From positions 200,001 through 264,000 of the forward strand of contig CACBFQ010000001.1 of the NCBI GenBank assembly GCA_902538565.1: 64,000 nucleotides of DNA, read 5' to 3'. The notes beneath the pieces were generated by a model. The model made no database searches. It was given only the letters and a program-made list of their open reading frames with translations, and was not told the DNA's origin. A program made the position numbers and the translations under genes. Positions within the stretch are counted from its first letter, which is position 1. Each line of letters begins with the position of its first letter. This DNA is from an uncultured Fidelibacterota bacterium. GTDB taxonomy: Bacteria > Fidelibacterota > Marinisomatia > Marinisomatales > Marinisomataceae. Shown here one piece after another: positions 32,341-42,196 of the stretch.

Positions 32341-34491
32341 CTAAAATGTTTTATCATACATCAAACTAATCGTTCTACCCGGCATCGGAAAATCTTGAAT
32401 TAATTCATATTGCTTATCAAACAAGTTGGATATTTTTAAAGATATCTTATCTCCATTATTCAACTCATAGCTACCTATGTAGTTAAATAAAATTAGCGAA
32501 TCAAGTTGTTCAATTGGGAATTTTATTTCACTACCCTCATACTCCCTTTCATCGCTTAAGAAATCTTGATAATCTTGATCAGACTGATATCTCATAGAAA
32601 TGATATGTCTTATATTATTTGACTTATACTTTATACTTGATATAAGCTTGTGATTTGGTCTATAAAGAATAGGATCAATATCATTTATATCATTCACTCT
32701 AAGATATGTATAACCCAAATCTAGATTAAAATTTGTATTTAGTTTATACGATATATTAGATTCCAAGCCGCATGAACTTATATCAGATCTATTAAGTGCT
32801 AATACAGGCAAACCATAGACAAAATCAATCATGTCTTCATATTTATAATAAAATGTACTTACGGAATAGGTAAGATTAGATTTATTTGAACGATCATAGG
32901 ATATATCTAGTCCATAAAGTTGCTCAGGTTCAAGATTTGGATTTCCTTGTGTATTTAATCCATAATCAGATTCATATTGTAAAAATAGTTCAGATAAAGA
33001 AGGAGATCTAAAGCCCTTACTTAATGCAAAATTCCATGTTGAAAAATTATCTCTTTTAAAGGTTAAATTAATTTTTGGTGAAACATCGCTAAAAGACTTG
33101 TAGCTAAATTCATTCCCCCTATCAACATTTCTATAATCAAATCTTAATCCTAATCCCAAAAGCAATCTTTCGTTTAATTGAATTCTATTTTGTGCAAAAA
33201 ATCCACCTGTAACTTGTTTTAAGTCGTCATAAATATTTTTATAAATTGAGATATCAGATTGTTCCAAAATAAGATCAGAGCCAAAGATCAAATACGATTT
33301 ATTATTAATTAATTTTTGGTATTCTACTCTTAGATTTAAGCTTGTATCATTGTAAAATGTTTGTTCTTGAATTTCTTCTATAGGTGTATCGTCTCTATCA
33401 AAATAATTTGTGTAGAAATGATTCATGCTAAGTGAATAAACAATATTATTGTTAACATCCAACGTTTGTTTTTTGAACAATTGTAAATAAACTGAATCCC
33501 TATTGGAAATCCTATAAGAAGTCAAACTAGGTCTGTTTTCAATGTAAAAACCAGGTTGACCATTTACAGATTTATTTGCTATTAATGATAACGATAAATC
33601 CTGTTTCTTATTAAATATTTTTGTATAAAAATTGTTTTGTTCATACTGAGCATTAAATCTATGACCATTTCCTTTTTTATGTTGCAGCAGTGCTGTGTAA
33701 GAAATATTATCAGTTATATTGCTCATGGTAAGGTTTACATCTTTAGAATCAAAGCTTCCAACAGTAGCTTTGACATTGTAAAATTCATCAGAATAGTTTT
33801 TAGTAACTAAATTAATTATTCCACCCATTGAATTTTGACCATAAAGCGAAGAAACCGGACCTTTAACTACTTCAACACGTTCTAAAAAATCAAGCGGCAT
33901 TGCATTCCAATCAATTGAACCAGAGTAAGGCATACTTATTTGAAATCCATCAAGAAGAACTAAAACTCTATTATTATATCCTCCTGGCTTATAATCAGAT
34001 GATCCACGAATGGAAAAATTTGCATTTCTTCCATTATCATGTGCAGTTTGAACATCCACTCCTCCAATATTTCTAAAGAGTTCAGACATAGTTTGATAAT
34101 TATAGTCCGAAATTTTTTCATTAGATATATTTTGGGTAAAATAAGGAAGATGTTTTGAGGGGAATCTTCCAACAACATTAAGGGCACTTGATAGTATTGG
34201 TTCAGGAATTAATTCAAAAACATAGCTATCCTGATTAATCAAATTTACTGAAGCTATGATGTCTTTGTATCCAATTGCAGATATTAAAATTTCAAATTCT
34301 TGCTTTTGAAGATTTGTAACAGAAAAATTTCCATTTAAATCAGATACAGAACCAAAATCACTTTCTATGAAAACTATATTAGCATCAATAATAGGTTCGT
34401 TTGTTTCGGTATCTAAAATCGTTCCAAAAAATTTGATATCTTGAGAAAAAGAAATACTGAGTAATAAAATTAATAAATAAAATTTTTTCAT
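32341..34491 (-). CDS. TonB-dependent receptor with N-terminal carboxypeptidase-regulatory-like domain
   Basis: Signal peptide; GTILDTETNEPIIDANIVF; plug KGPVSSLYGQNSMGGIINLVTK; C-terminal beta-barrel ending in F. Confidence 0.93.
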   Translation of the reverse strand: MKKFYLLILLLSISFSQDIKFFGTILDTETNEPIIDANIVFIESDFGSVSDLNGNFSVTNLQKQEFEILISAIGYKDIIASVNLINQDSYVFELIPEPILSSALNVVGRFPSKHLPYFTQNISNEKISDYNYQTMSELFRNIGGVDVQTAHDNGRNANFSIRGSSDYKPGGYNNRVLVLLDGFQISMPYSGSIDWNAMPLDFLERVEVVKGPVSSLYGQNSMGGIINLVTKNYSDEFYNVKATVGSFDSKDVNLTMSNITDNISYTALLQHKKGNGHRFNAQYEQNNFYTKIFNKKQDLSLSLIANKSVNGQPGFYIENRPSLTSYRISNRDSVYLQLFKKQTLDVNNNIVYSLSMNHFYTNYFDRDDTPIEEIQEQTFYNDTSLNLRVEYQKLINNKSYLIFGSDLILEQSDISIYKNIYDDLKQVTGGFFAQNRIQLNERLLLGLGLRFDYRNVDRGNEFSYKSFSDVSPKINLTFKRDNFSTWNFALSKGFRSPSLSELFLQYESDYGLNTQGNPNLEPEQLYGLDISYDRSNKSNLTYSVSTFYYKYEDMIDFVYGLPVLALNRSDISSCGLESNISYKLNTNFNLDLGYTYLRVNDINDIDPILYRPNHKLISSIKYKSNNIRHIISMRYQSDQDYQDFLSDEREYEGSEIKFPIEQLDSLILFNYIGSYELNNGDKISLKISNLFDKQYELIQDFPMPGRTISLMYDKTF

Positions 34492-34552
34492 TTTTAGTTG
34501 TCAATAATATTAATCAAGGACAATATTTACAATTCTTTTCGTAAACTTTCAT

Positions 34553-35170
34553 ATGAATGTGAAAAAAAATATATCAGTGATTTTGAATGGTCAAATGCCC
34601 ACTGATGATACTATAATTAATCAAATAACTAATTCTGATTTTATCATCGCTGTGGATGGTTCAGCAAATAAGCTTTTTGATTTAAAAATCATCCCAGATG
34701 TAATTATTGGAGACCTGGATTCGTTACAAAATATTGAAAATAAGGATATAGAGTTAATTGAAGCTCCAGATCAAAATAAAACTGATTTTCGCAAAACCTT
34801 AGAATGGTGTATTGAAAAAAATATTTTAAATATTTCTATTTTTGGAATATCTGGTGAGAGCGAGGATCATTTTCTTGGAAACTATTATACATTAAGTGAT
34901 TTTGGTGAAAAAATTTCTTGGAAAGCTTTTACAGATTTTTCAATGATTAGCCCTTGTGTTGGTAACAAAAAATTTGAATCATTTAAGGGTCAAAAAGTGA
35001 GCCTTTTCTGTATGAGGGGAAGCTCAACTGTAAATTCAGAAAATTTGGAATATCCTTTACAGTCATATCATTTAAAACCTTCAGATGATGCAATTAGAAA
35101 TTTATCACTTGAAGATCATTTTACAATTGAGTCAACAACTACTATTCTTGTCTTTCAAAGTAGAGTATAA
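34553..35170 (+). CDS. Thiamine pyrophosphokinase
   Basis: IIAVDGSANKL, PDVIIGDLDSL, DQNKTDFRKTLEW, GISGESEDHFLGN. Confidence 0.9.
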   Translation: MNVKKNISVILNGQMPTDDTIINQITNSDFIIAVDGSANKLFDLKIIPDVIIGDLDSLQNIENKDIELIEAPDQNKTDFRKTLEWCIEKNILNISIFGISGESEDHFLGNYYTLSDFGEKISWKAFTDFSMISPCVGNKKFESFKGQKVSLFCMRGSSTVNSENLEYPLQSYHLKPSDDAIRNLSLEDHFTIESTTTILVFQSRV

Positions 35171-35171
35171 A

Positions 35172-36155
35172 TTACAATCCTGCAACTGTAGCTAGGCTGT
35201 TGGCTTTGACCTTTCCAATAAATACTTCTTGAGCATCTGTAACATTTTCTTCTTTACCTGACCAAGCTTTTAATGCTGACTGCTGGAGAGCTCTCCCATA
35301 AGAAAAGGTTAAATTCCAATCTGTTTCATACTTGTTCATTTCATTTAAATGAAATGTTGCATGATCATCGGACTGACCACCTGATAGAAAAGCTATTCCA
35401 GGAACGTCTGGAGGCACATTTCTAAGTAAACAATTAACAGTTTTTTCAGCAACCTCTCTAATAGTTGCTTGATAAGAACAATTATAACCAGATAAAACCA
35501 TATTTGGCTTTAGAACTATCCCTTCCAAACTAACATTATATTCATCAAGCTGATTAAAAACCATATTTAGTGTTCGTGAAGTAATATCAAAAGACTCATC
35601 TATAGTATGAGAACCATCCATGAGTACTTCGGGCTCAACAATAGGAACAAGATTTGCTTGTTGACATTTCCTAGCATACTTAGCAAGATTTTTTGCATTT
35701 GCTAATATACAATCATCCGTTGGTATACTATCTCCAGGAGTTATTACAGCCCTCCATTTAGCAAATCGCGCTCCTAGTGCATAGTATTTCTCGAGCCTTT
35801 CAGACAAACCGTCTAAGCCTTTTGTCAGCTTCTCATAAGGACTAAAATCTTCCAAGCCTTGATCTACTTTAATACCAGGTAATATATCTTTGGATGTTAA
35901 ATATTCAGGGAATTTCATTCCTGATGATAATTCTGATTGATGAAAAGTTTCGTCAAACAAAATGACACCGCTGATGTATTTTTCAATATCTTCAGTTGTA
36001 AACAGCATATTTCTGTAAAAATTTCTGCTTTCTGCCGATGAATCTGTATTAATGCTTGCAAAGCGTTTAGTACAGGTTGGTGTGCTTTCATCAGCAGCTA
36101 AAATTCCTTTACCTTTTTTAACCATTTTATGTGCAACAGCGTGCAATTCTGACAT
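35172..36155 (-). CDS. Fructose-bisphosphate aldolase class I
   Basis: KGILAADESTPTCTKRF, VPIVEPEVLMDG, LEGIVLKPNMV, FLSGGQSDDHAT, FSYGRALQQSALKAW. Confidence 0.96.
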   Translation of the reverse strand: MSELHAVAHKMVKKGKGILAADESTPTCTKRFASINTDSSAESRNFYRNMLFTTEDIEKYISGVILFDETFHQSELSSGMKFPEYLTSKDILPGIKVDQGLEDFSPYEKLTKGLDGLSERLEKYYALGARFAKWRAVITPGDSIPTDDCILANAKNLAKYARKCQQANLVPIVEPEVLMDGSHTIDESFDITSRTLNMVFNQLDEYNVSLEGIVLKPNMVLSGYNCSYQATIREVAEKTVNCLLRNVPPDVPGIAFLSGGQSDDHATFHLNEMNKYETDWNLTFSYGRALQQSALKAWSGKEENVTDAQEVFIGKVKANSLATVAGL

Positions 36156-36156
36156 T

Positions 36157-37101
36157 TTATTCTCCTAAAATATATTCGTTTGTTATTATTTGTGTTTTAC
36201 TTGAATCGCCAAAAATAATTTTTGAGGTTACTTCAGCCTTATTGCCATCAAATTTAACACCAGGGATCCATCCTGAGCAAACTCCACTTGCAATAAAAAA
36301 AGAATCACTGGATCTACAAAGATCATCAGCTGACCATAAATTATTTATATCGCTACCTAACATTTCCAAAGCCCTTTCTTTGAATGAGTTATCCATAAAA
36401 TGAAGTCTTCCTTCGAAAAAACCACCCATAGCTTTTACCGCAGTAGCAGTAATTACTCCTTCCGGGGCTGCACCAATTCCATACAATAAATCAGCTGACC
36501 CTTCAGCTGCTTTTAATCCTCCTGAAACATCACCATCTCCAATCAGGATTGGTTGAACACCTAAGTCTTTTAAGGTAGATATTAAATCAATATGTCTATC
36601 TCTATCCATGACTATAATTTTTAATTCAGAAATATTTTTTTGTAATGCTTTTGCTGCTAGAGATAAATTGTCTTCAACTGAATTATCAAGAGCAATATGA
36701 CCTATTAATTTTGATGAGCCACATAACTTATTCATATAAGTATCAGGGGCATTTAAAAGAGCTCCTCTTGGTGCAGCAGCTAAGACAGATAATGCATCAG
36801 GTAAATCTTTAGCACAATGATTGGTACATTCTAGAGGATCAACTGCAATATCAATTTTTAAATCACTTTCAGGATTACCCATCTCTTCACCAATATAAAG
36901 CATTGGCGCATCATCTCTTTCTCCTTCACCAATTACGACTCTTGTATGAACTTCTGAGCTTTGAAGAACTTTTCTCATAGCTTCAGTTGCAACCTTATCT
37001 GCAGCTTTTCCATCACCATTCCCCCTGAGTTTTGCAGCAGCTATGGCAGCAGATTCTGTTGCCTTTAAGTAAAGCTCAAAATTTTTAGTTACCTTACTCA
37101 T
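36157..37101 (-). CDS. glpX: Fructose-1,6-bisphosphatase class II (GlpX)
   Basis: GNGDGKAADKVATEAMR, VVIGEGERDDAPMLYIGEE, DIAVDPLECTNHCA; start set to internal ATG (MSKVTK). Confidence 0.95.
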   Translation of the reverse strand: MSKVTKNFELYLKATESAAIAAAKLRGNGDGKAADKVATEAMRKVLQSSEVHTRVVIGEGERDDAPMLYIGEEMGNPESDLKIDIAVDPLECTNHCAKDLPDALSVLAAAPRGALLNAPDTYMNKLCGSSKLIGHIALDNSVEDNLSLAAKALQKNISELKIIVMDRDRHIDLISTLKDLGVQPILIGDGDVSGGLKAAEGSADLLYGIGAAPEGVITATAVKAMGGFFEGRLHFMDNSFKERALEMLGSDINNLWSADDLCRSSDSFFIASGVCSGWIPGVKFDGNKAEVTSKIIFGDSSKTQIITNEYILGE

Positions 37102-37666
37102 TAAGCGAGTCAATTAGTTTAAACATTTCTTCTAAACTCTCTTTAGTAGCAAAGCCATTAAAACGATTTTTTATGATTCCATCTTTATCAAGAACATACA
37201 TGTAACAATCCCCTTTTGATGATATTTCCAATGATTTATAGTAAGATCGTAAAGGACCATAATAAGTTACGGTATAATCGTGCAAAGGTTTGGGAACTCC
37301 GCCGCGCATTCCACCATCAATCCAATTTCTTGCCATAGTCCATTGGCCTCCTAACATTGGAATTTCATAATAATGCACATCTTTATTAATACCAAATTTT
37401 GGAAAGAATTCATCTGCCCAAGAGTTAATACATAATTGAGCTTTTTGTTTAAAAGCAATTGCCAAAACAGATGGTTTACCAATCAAAACATCTGGAAACT
37501 TGACATCATTACCTGAAAGAGATATTCCTTCGATAGTTGGAAATTTTTTTTCTAAAAAATTATCGCTTGCATTCAAAACATTAAAACACAATGAAAAAAC
37601 TAATATTGCTTTAATCATTATTCTTCTCCTTGAATTTGTATGGTAAATACAAAAGGTAGAAAACAA
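37094..37666 (-). CDS. Exported protein, possibly thioredoxin-fold/ATP10-like
   Basis: Signal peptide; LAIAFKQKAQLCINSW, YEIPMLGGQWTMARNWIDGGMRGGVP; assignment by loose resemblance. Confidence 0.45.
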   Translation of the reverse strand: MFSTFCIYHTNSRRRIMIKAILVFSLCFNVLNASDNFLEKKFPTIEGISLSGNDVKFPDVLIGKPSVLAIAFKQKAQLCINSWADEFFPKFGINKDVHYYEIPMLGGQWTMARNWIDGGMRGGVPKPLHDYTVTYYGPLRSYYKSLEISSKGDCYMYVLDKDGIIKNRFNGFATKESLEEMFKLIDSLNE

Positions 37667-38330
37667 ACATTACGATTGGAAAAAGTGGTATAACATGTAA
37701 TGGTGGACTTGGGAAAAAGCTCATTAAAGATTCCCCGGTAGGCGCTTTCATCAAATACCATAAATTAGCTTCAAAGCCAGGTTCGCCTCCAACCAATACA
37801 TTTATTATGTATACTACTGGAAGTATATAAAGAGAAAATTTTATAGCATTTTTATAAGATTCAAATGTGATATTCTGCTTAATTCCAATTGCAATGTATA
37901 GTAGTGCAAAAAATAATAAACCATGTCCAGAAAATAATGTAATAAAATCTAAGTCAGGAAAAGTGAACTCAATATCTGGAGTAAAAAGAGCCATTGTTCC
38001 TCCTCCTAGACCCCAGAAATATGCAAAATCGAAAAACTTTTGATTTCGCGTTAATAAAAAGAGTCCTGTAGCATAAGATGAAAAATGGCACGCATGTAAG
38101 GGAATAGTGTTTGTCCAATTATAATCTTCTGGACCAAAATAATTCAAATAAAATGGTTTCAACAATTCATTAAAAATTAAAAGGTAAGCCAAAATCTTTT
38201 CAAACATAGCATATCTAATTTCATCATAATCATTTTTAACATAAAAAGAGAAAGCAAATGAAGCTCCAAAAATTATTAATAGAGTTAACAAATGAGTTGA
38301 ACCAAATAATATGAATTCGTTTGATGTCAT
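37611..38330 (-). CDS. YwaF/TIGR02206-like integral membrane protein
   Basis: ~7 TMs; FGSTHLLTLLIIFG, IPLHACHFSSYATGLFLLTRNQKFFDFAYFWGLGG. Confidence 0.75.
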   Translation of the reverse strand: MTSNEFILFGSTHLLTLLIIFGASFAFSFYVKNDYDEIRYAMFEKILAYLLIFNELLKPFYLNYFGPEDYNWTNTIPLHACHFSSYATGLFLLTRNQKFFDFAYFWGLGGGTMALFTPDIEFTFPDLDFITLFSGHGLLFFALLYIAIGIKQNITFESYKNAIKFSLYILPVVYIINVLVGGEPGFEANLWYLMKAPTGESLMSFFPSPPLHVIPLFPIVMFVFYLLYLPYKFKEKNND

Positions 38331-38368
38331 GAAGTAAATCTAAATAAAATAATTAAATTTTCATGCAA

Positions 38369-38809
38369 TTAAATCAAATCCATTGCAAATGCTAGAAACA
38401 AAATCATCAAAATTGATCTTGATGTCCATAATATGGTTCTAATCCAGTTTGTACAAATTAACTTAGATAATTTTTCTGTATTTTTATCTTTAGATAATGC
38501 ATTATGTAAAGGCACTTGAATTAAAAATGTAGACAACCAAATCAATACAACTATAATTAAGTTTATAAGAAATACAGTTTGAATAGCGTTGTTGAAATTT
38601 TGATACCAAAGCATTATCGAAGTGACAAGCTCAGCAAACATTAATGGCATTGCCAAAATAGAAATTCTCATAGAATGAAAATTATGATATACTGGAAACT
38701 TATCTTTGGAAATGTACCTCATTGATGGATAGTGCACCAACTGTATAGTCCAAATTAAACCTACAGCAACAAATGATAATGCAAGATTAAATAGAAAAAT
38801 AAATGACAT
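38369..38809 (-). CDS. Conserved 4-TM membrane protein
   Basis: Four hydrophobic helices; WTIQLVHYPSMRYI. Confidence 0.65.
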   Translation of the reverse strand: MSFIFLFNLALSFVAVGLIWTIQLVHYPSMRYISKDKFPVYHNFHSMRISILAMPLMFAELVTSIMLWYQNFNNAIQTVFLINLIIVVLIWLSTFLIQVPLHNALSKDKNTEKLSKLICTNWIRTILWTSRSILMILFLAFAMDLI

Positions 38810-39553
38810 CTAAACAAAAGTATAGTTAGTTAACATTGATATAGCCATTGCGATCATAATAATATTCTCAATGAATGTGGCTTCAGTCATAGGTAGTTTT
38901 AAAGCTGTACCTAAACACGCACATCTTATTGATTTCTTGTTTAATAATGTTTTTGTTACCCCAATCGTTGTGATTCCTAAAATAATTAGAGTAGTAATTA
39001 AAGCAATTTTAATCTCGAATCTCATCAACAACATTAACCCCAATCCTGTCTCAATAAATGGATAAATCCATCCATATATTGGCAATCTTTTTGCCAATGG
39101 ATCATACATTCTGAAAGATTCAGGAAAGCCTTTAAGATCTAACATTTTAAAAAAACTAAAAACTATATAAAACAATCCCATGAAATCCAACATTGCTTCA
39201 GAAGAATTCCAATTTTTAAGATTCATTAATATGCTTGCAACAGATATATAAATAAGTATTATAAAGAGGGGTTTAAGTTGTTGTAACTTAGATTTTTCTA
39301 TATCACTTTTGATGTTTGGCTCATTGATAAGTACATCGGAATCATCAACTACCTTTTCTTCAATATGGAATTTTGATGGTAAAGCGTTTTGAAGTTTTGA
39401 TATTTCAACATTGCTTTTCATAAAAATGATTGCTTCAGCTTTTTCGAGATTTACTTCAACAGATTCAATTTCCGGTATTTCATTTAAATTTTGATGAATA
39501 GTTGATTTACAACTACTACATGTCATTCCAGATATTGTATAAGTTTTTTTCAT
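38810..39553 (-). CDS. HMA (heavy-metal-associated) domain fused to MauE/DoxX-like redox membrane domain
   Basis: N-terminal GMTCSSC; C-terminal 4-TM region with CACLG motif. Confidence 0.8.
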   Translation of the reverse strand: MKKTYTISGMTCSSCKSTIHQNLNEIPEIESVEVNLEKAEAIIFMKSNVEISKLQNALPSKFHIEEKVVDDSDVLINEPNIKSDIEKSKLQQLKPLFIILIYISVASILMNLKNWNSSEAMLDFMGLFYIVFSFFKMLDLKGFPESFRMYDPLAKRLPIYGWIYPFIETGLGLMLLMRFEIKIALITTLIILGITTIGVTKTLLNKKSIRCACLGTALKLPMTEATFIENIIMIAMAISMLTNYTFV

Positions 39554-39587
39554 TTTGAATTATTATCCATTAATTTAAATACTATAA

Positions 39588-40220
39588 ATGAAAAACAAAT
39601 TAATTCTATTTGTGCTAGCCGCTACTCTTTTTATTTGGTATCAATTAACCAAGGTTGAGGATGAATTTGAACTACCCGTTTTTACTCCTGCAGATTTGAG
39701 ACCAACGCTCGTCCATCCTAGCCTTATTGGAAAAACAACTCATGAAATACCAAATTTTTCATTTACAAACCAATTTGGCGATGAAGTCAGTAATAGAGAT
39801 GTTGAAAATAAATTATATGTAGCAAACTTTTTTTTTACTTCCTGTCCATCAATATGTATCGATTTAACTAATAATTTAAAAATAGTTCAAAATGCTTTTG
39901 ATGATGAAATCATAATATTATCACATTCTGTAGATCCTGAGATAGATACTGTTGAGCGATTAATGAAATACCAAGAAATCAATGAAATAGATGGAAATAA
40001 TTGGTTTTTATTAAGGGGCGACATAGATGAAATCATTAAAATGGCACAATTGGGTTATTTCGCCATAGCATCCGTTGATAACCATGTTGAAAATAGTTTA
40101 ATTCATACTGAAAATATTGTCCTGGTTGATAATCAACAAAGAATAAGAGGAGTTTATAATGGTACCTCTGAACTCGAAATGAGTTATTTAATTGATGATA
40201 TTAATAGGTTGCTTAATTAA
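39588..40220 (+). CDS. SCO1/SenC-family protein (paralog 3)
   Basis: CxxxC FTSCPSICIDLT; LIHTENIVLVD. Confidence 0.88.
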   Translation: MKNKLILFVLAATLFIWYQLTKVEDEFELPVFTPADLRPTLVHPSLIGKTTHEIPNFSFTNQFGDEVSNRDVENKLYVANFFFTSCPSICIDLTNNLKIVQNAFDDEIIILSHSVDPEIDTVERLMKYQEINEIDGNNWFLLRGDIDEIIKMAQLGYFAIASVDNHVENSLIHTENIVLVDNQQRIRGVYNGTSELEMSYLIDDINRLLN

Positions 40221-40453
40221 ATCTTAAAACTATTTGATATCATATTCCCCATGCTTAAAGCAAATACAAACATAGCAATGAGGTGATAAACTGCTATATT
40301 CATTTTGTCAATATGTAGAAAAAATAATGTGATGCTAGCAACAAAAAAAATGAATTGAAGACAAAAGAGTATTTGATTTTTTCTCGATAACTCTGGAAAA
40401 AAAAATTTCAAAAAAATTAACCACTTAATAAACTTGTTTTTTAAAAACTTCAT
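40217..40453 (-). CDS. Small two-TM protein
   Basis: 78-aa ORF with two hydrophobic helices, coupled to SDR gene. Confidence 0.55.
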   Translation of the reverse strand: MKFLKNKFIKWLIFLKFFFPELSRKNQILFCLQFIFFVASITLFFLHIDKMNIAVYHLIAMFVFALSMGNMISNSFKI

Positions 40454-41211
40454 GGAACCAACTTTCTCACTGCTTCAATCCAAGCATCGTAATCAAATGC
40501 TTTACCCTGAATGTATTTTGCTACTTCTTTATGGGGCAAGATTAAGAACTTCTCTTTGTAAATGCCCTGAATAGCTTCTTCCGCGACTACATCAACTGAT
40601 AATAACCCGTCTTTTAATAATGGATGACTTTCTGGTAGTTTTCCAAATGATCTGACCATATCAGTATCAACTAACTGAGGACATAAAGCAGATACTTTAA
40701 TACCATCGTCTCCATACATAATGGAAAGATTTTCAGCTAGACCCATTGCAGCATGCTTTGTTGTCGCATAAGCTATAGCACCAGGCATATTTAATAAACC
40801 AGCAGCGGATACAGTTAACATAATATATCCTGAACCTTGTTTTTGCATGTGAGGAATCAGTACCTTAGCCGCATAAATGTGAGACATAACATTAACATCC
40901 CAATTTTTCTGCCAGTCACTTGTTGAAGTTTCTAATGTTCCAAATTGCTGTATGCCAGCATTTGAACAGAATAAATCAATCGAATTATTTTTATCAATAA
41001 TACTATTTAAAACAGATTGAAAATCATTTTCATTTGAAACATCAACGATATAACTGTCTGCGTTAATGGAGCTGGCAACCTCATTCAATGAACTACTAAT
41101 ATCAATCAATGATATTGATTTTGGAGATTCTTGAATTATTCGCTTAGCAAGCGCATAACCGATTCCATTTGCTGCGCCAGTAATAACGATATTTTTATTA
41201 TGAATGTTCAT
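40450..41211 (-). CDS. Short-chain dehydrogenase/reductase (SDR)
   Basis: TGAANGIGYALAKR, NAGIQQFG, YATTKHAAMG. Confidence 0.9.
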   Translation of the reverse strand: MNIHNKNIVITGAANGIGYALAKRIIQESPKSISLIDISSSLNEVASSINADSYIVDVSNENDFQSVLNSIIDKNNSIDLFCSNAGIQQFGTLETSTSDWQKNWDVNVMSHIYAAKVLIPHMQKQGSGYIMLTVSAAGLLNMPGAIAYATTKHAAMGLAENLSIMYGDDGIKVSALCPQLVDTDMVRSFGKLPESHPLLKDGLLSVDVVAEEAIQGIYKEKFLILPHKEVAKYIQGKAFDYDAWIEAVRKLVP

Positions 41212-41221
41212 ATGATTTTTG

Positions 41222-41293
41222 TACCCCAGGAAGGACTCGAACCTACAACCAATGGCTTAAGAGGCCACTGCTCTACCATTGAGCTACTGAGGC
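41222..41293 (-). tRNA. tRNA-Lys(CTT)
   Basis: Reverse complement GCCTCAGTAGCTCAATGGTAGAGCAGTGGCCTCTTAAGCCATTGGTTGTAGGTTCGAGTCCTTCCTGGGGTA folds as a cloverleaf; anticodon loop CTCTTAA; CCA not encoded. Confidence 0.92.
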
Positions 41294-41342
41294 ATTATCT
41301 CTAAAGCTAAAATAATAAATATGATATGAAATTACTAACTAA

Positions 41343-41555
41343 CTATGCTGCTGATACATTGACTGCTTTGTCCCCTCTATCATCAGATTCAATCTCAAAC
41401 TCAACCGCTTGGTCTTGTTTAAGAGTTTTGAAGTCATTTTCAGACACGATGCTAGAGAAATGTACAAAAACGTCCGTTCCATCTTCTTTAGTGATGAATC
41501 CGTAACCTTTTTTGTCATTAAAGAACTTTACAGTACCTTTTTCTTTGTCACTCAT
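41343..41555 (-). CDS. Cold-shock domain protein
   Basis: [28 protein letters not shown]; start set to the internal ATG MSDKEKG. Confidence 0.95.
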   Translation of the reverse strand: MSDKEKGTVKFFNDKKGYGFITKEDGTDVFVHFSSIVSENDFKTLKQDQAVEFEIESDDRGDKAVNVSAA

Positions 41556-41635
41556 TTTTTTCTCTTTGTTAGTTAATAAAAATTTATGGAGCAATATAAT
41601 TAGTTATTTAAGTAATACCAATGAAATAAAATCTT

Positions 41636-42196
41636 TTAAGTTTTGCTTTGTGATGTTAAAAAATTTGGAGTTTTAGAAAATACAAGCTGATAAGCGCCAA
41701 ATAGTAATGCAGAATAAACTAAGTCACCAATTATTGAGGTACTGTAAAAAGGTAGCGCCAAAGAGTAGCATTGAACTAGTCCTATCAAAGTCTTTGCATA
41801 CATTGGACTAAATGCCCATACTCCAAAGTTTGAAATAAGATAAAAAATTGTAGATCCAGATAAGCTTGCAAGAACAATTTTTCCTGCAGAGATTTTATTT
41901 AAAAATGAACTACCCATGAGAGCAACCAATACAATTGCACCGTATGTCCATATCATTCCAGAATTAAATATTGTGAAATCTGCAAAGTATCCTGCATATA
42001 TATAGTTATTTATAAATAAATCACTTAGCCAAAATCCAACAAGAGGTATCATAATAGCTAGAAACTTATTTGATAAAGAATAGCTAGAAAGTAATGTTAC
42101 TGCAATTAATGGAGTAAAATTGTACGGATGAGGTAAAATTCTACCAAGAAGTATAATTGCTATAAATAAAACTATTAGTAATAAATTTTTCTTCAA
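41636..42196 (-). CDS. DUF6580-like integral membrane protein (ECF S-component-like)
   Basis: HPYNFTPLIAVTLLSSYSLSNKFLAIMIPLVGFWLSDLFI; TTG start overlapping NiSOD stop (TTGA). Confidence 0.7.
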   Translation of the reverse strand: MKKNLLLIVLFIAIILLGRILPHPYNFTPLIAVTLLSSYSLSNKFLAIMIPLVGFWLSDLFINNYIYAGYFADFTIFNSGMIWTYGAIVLVALMGSSFLNKISAGKIVLASLSGSTIFYLISNFGVWAFSPMYAKTLIGLVQCYSLALPFYSTSIIGDLVYSALLFGAYQLVFSKTPNFLTSQSKT

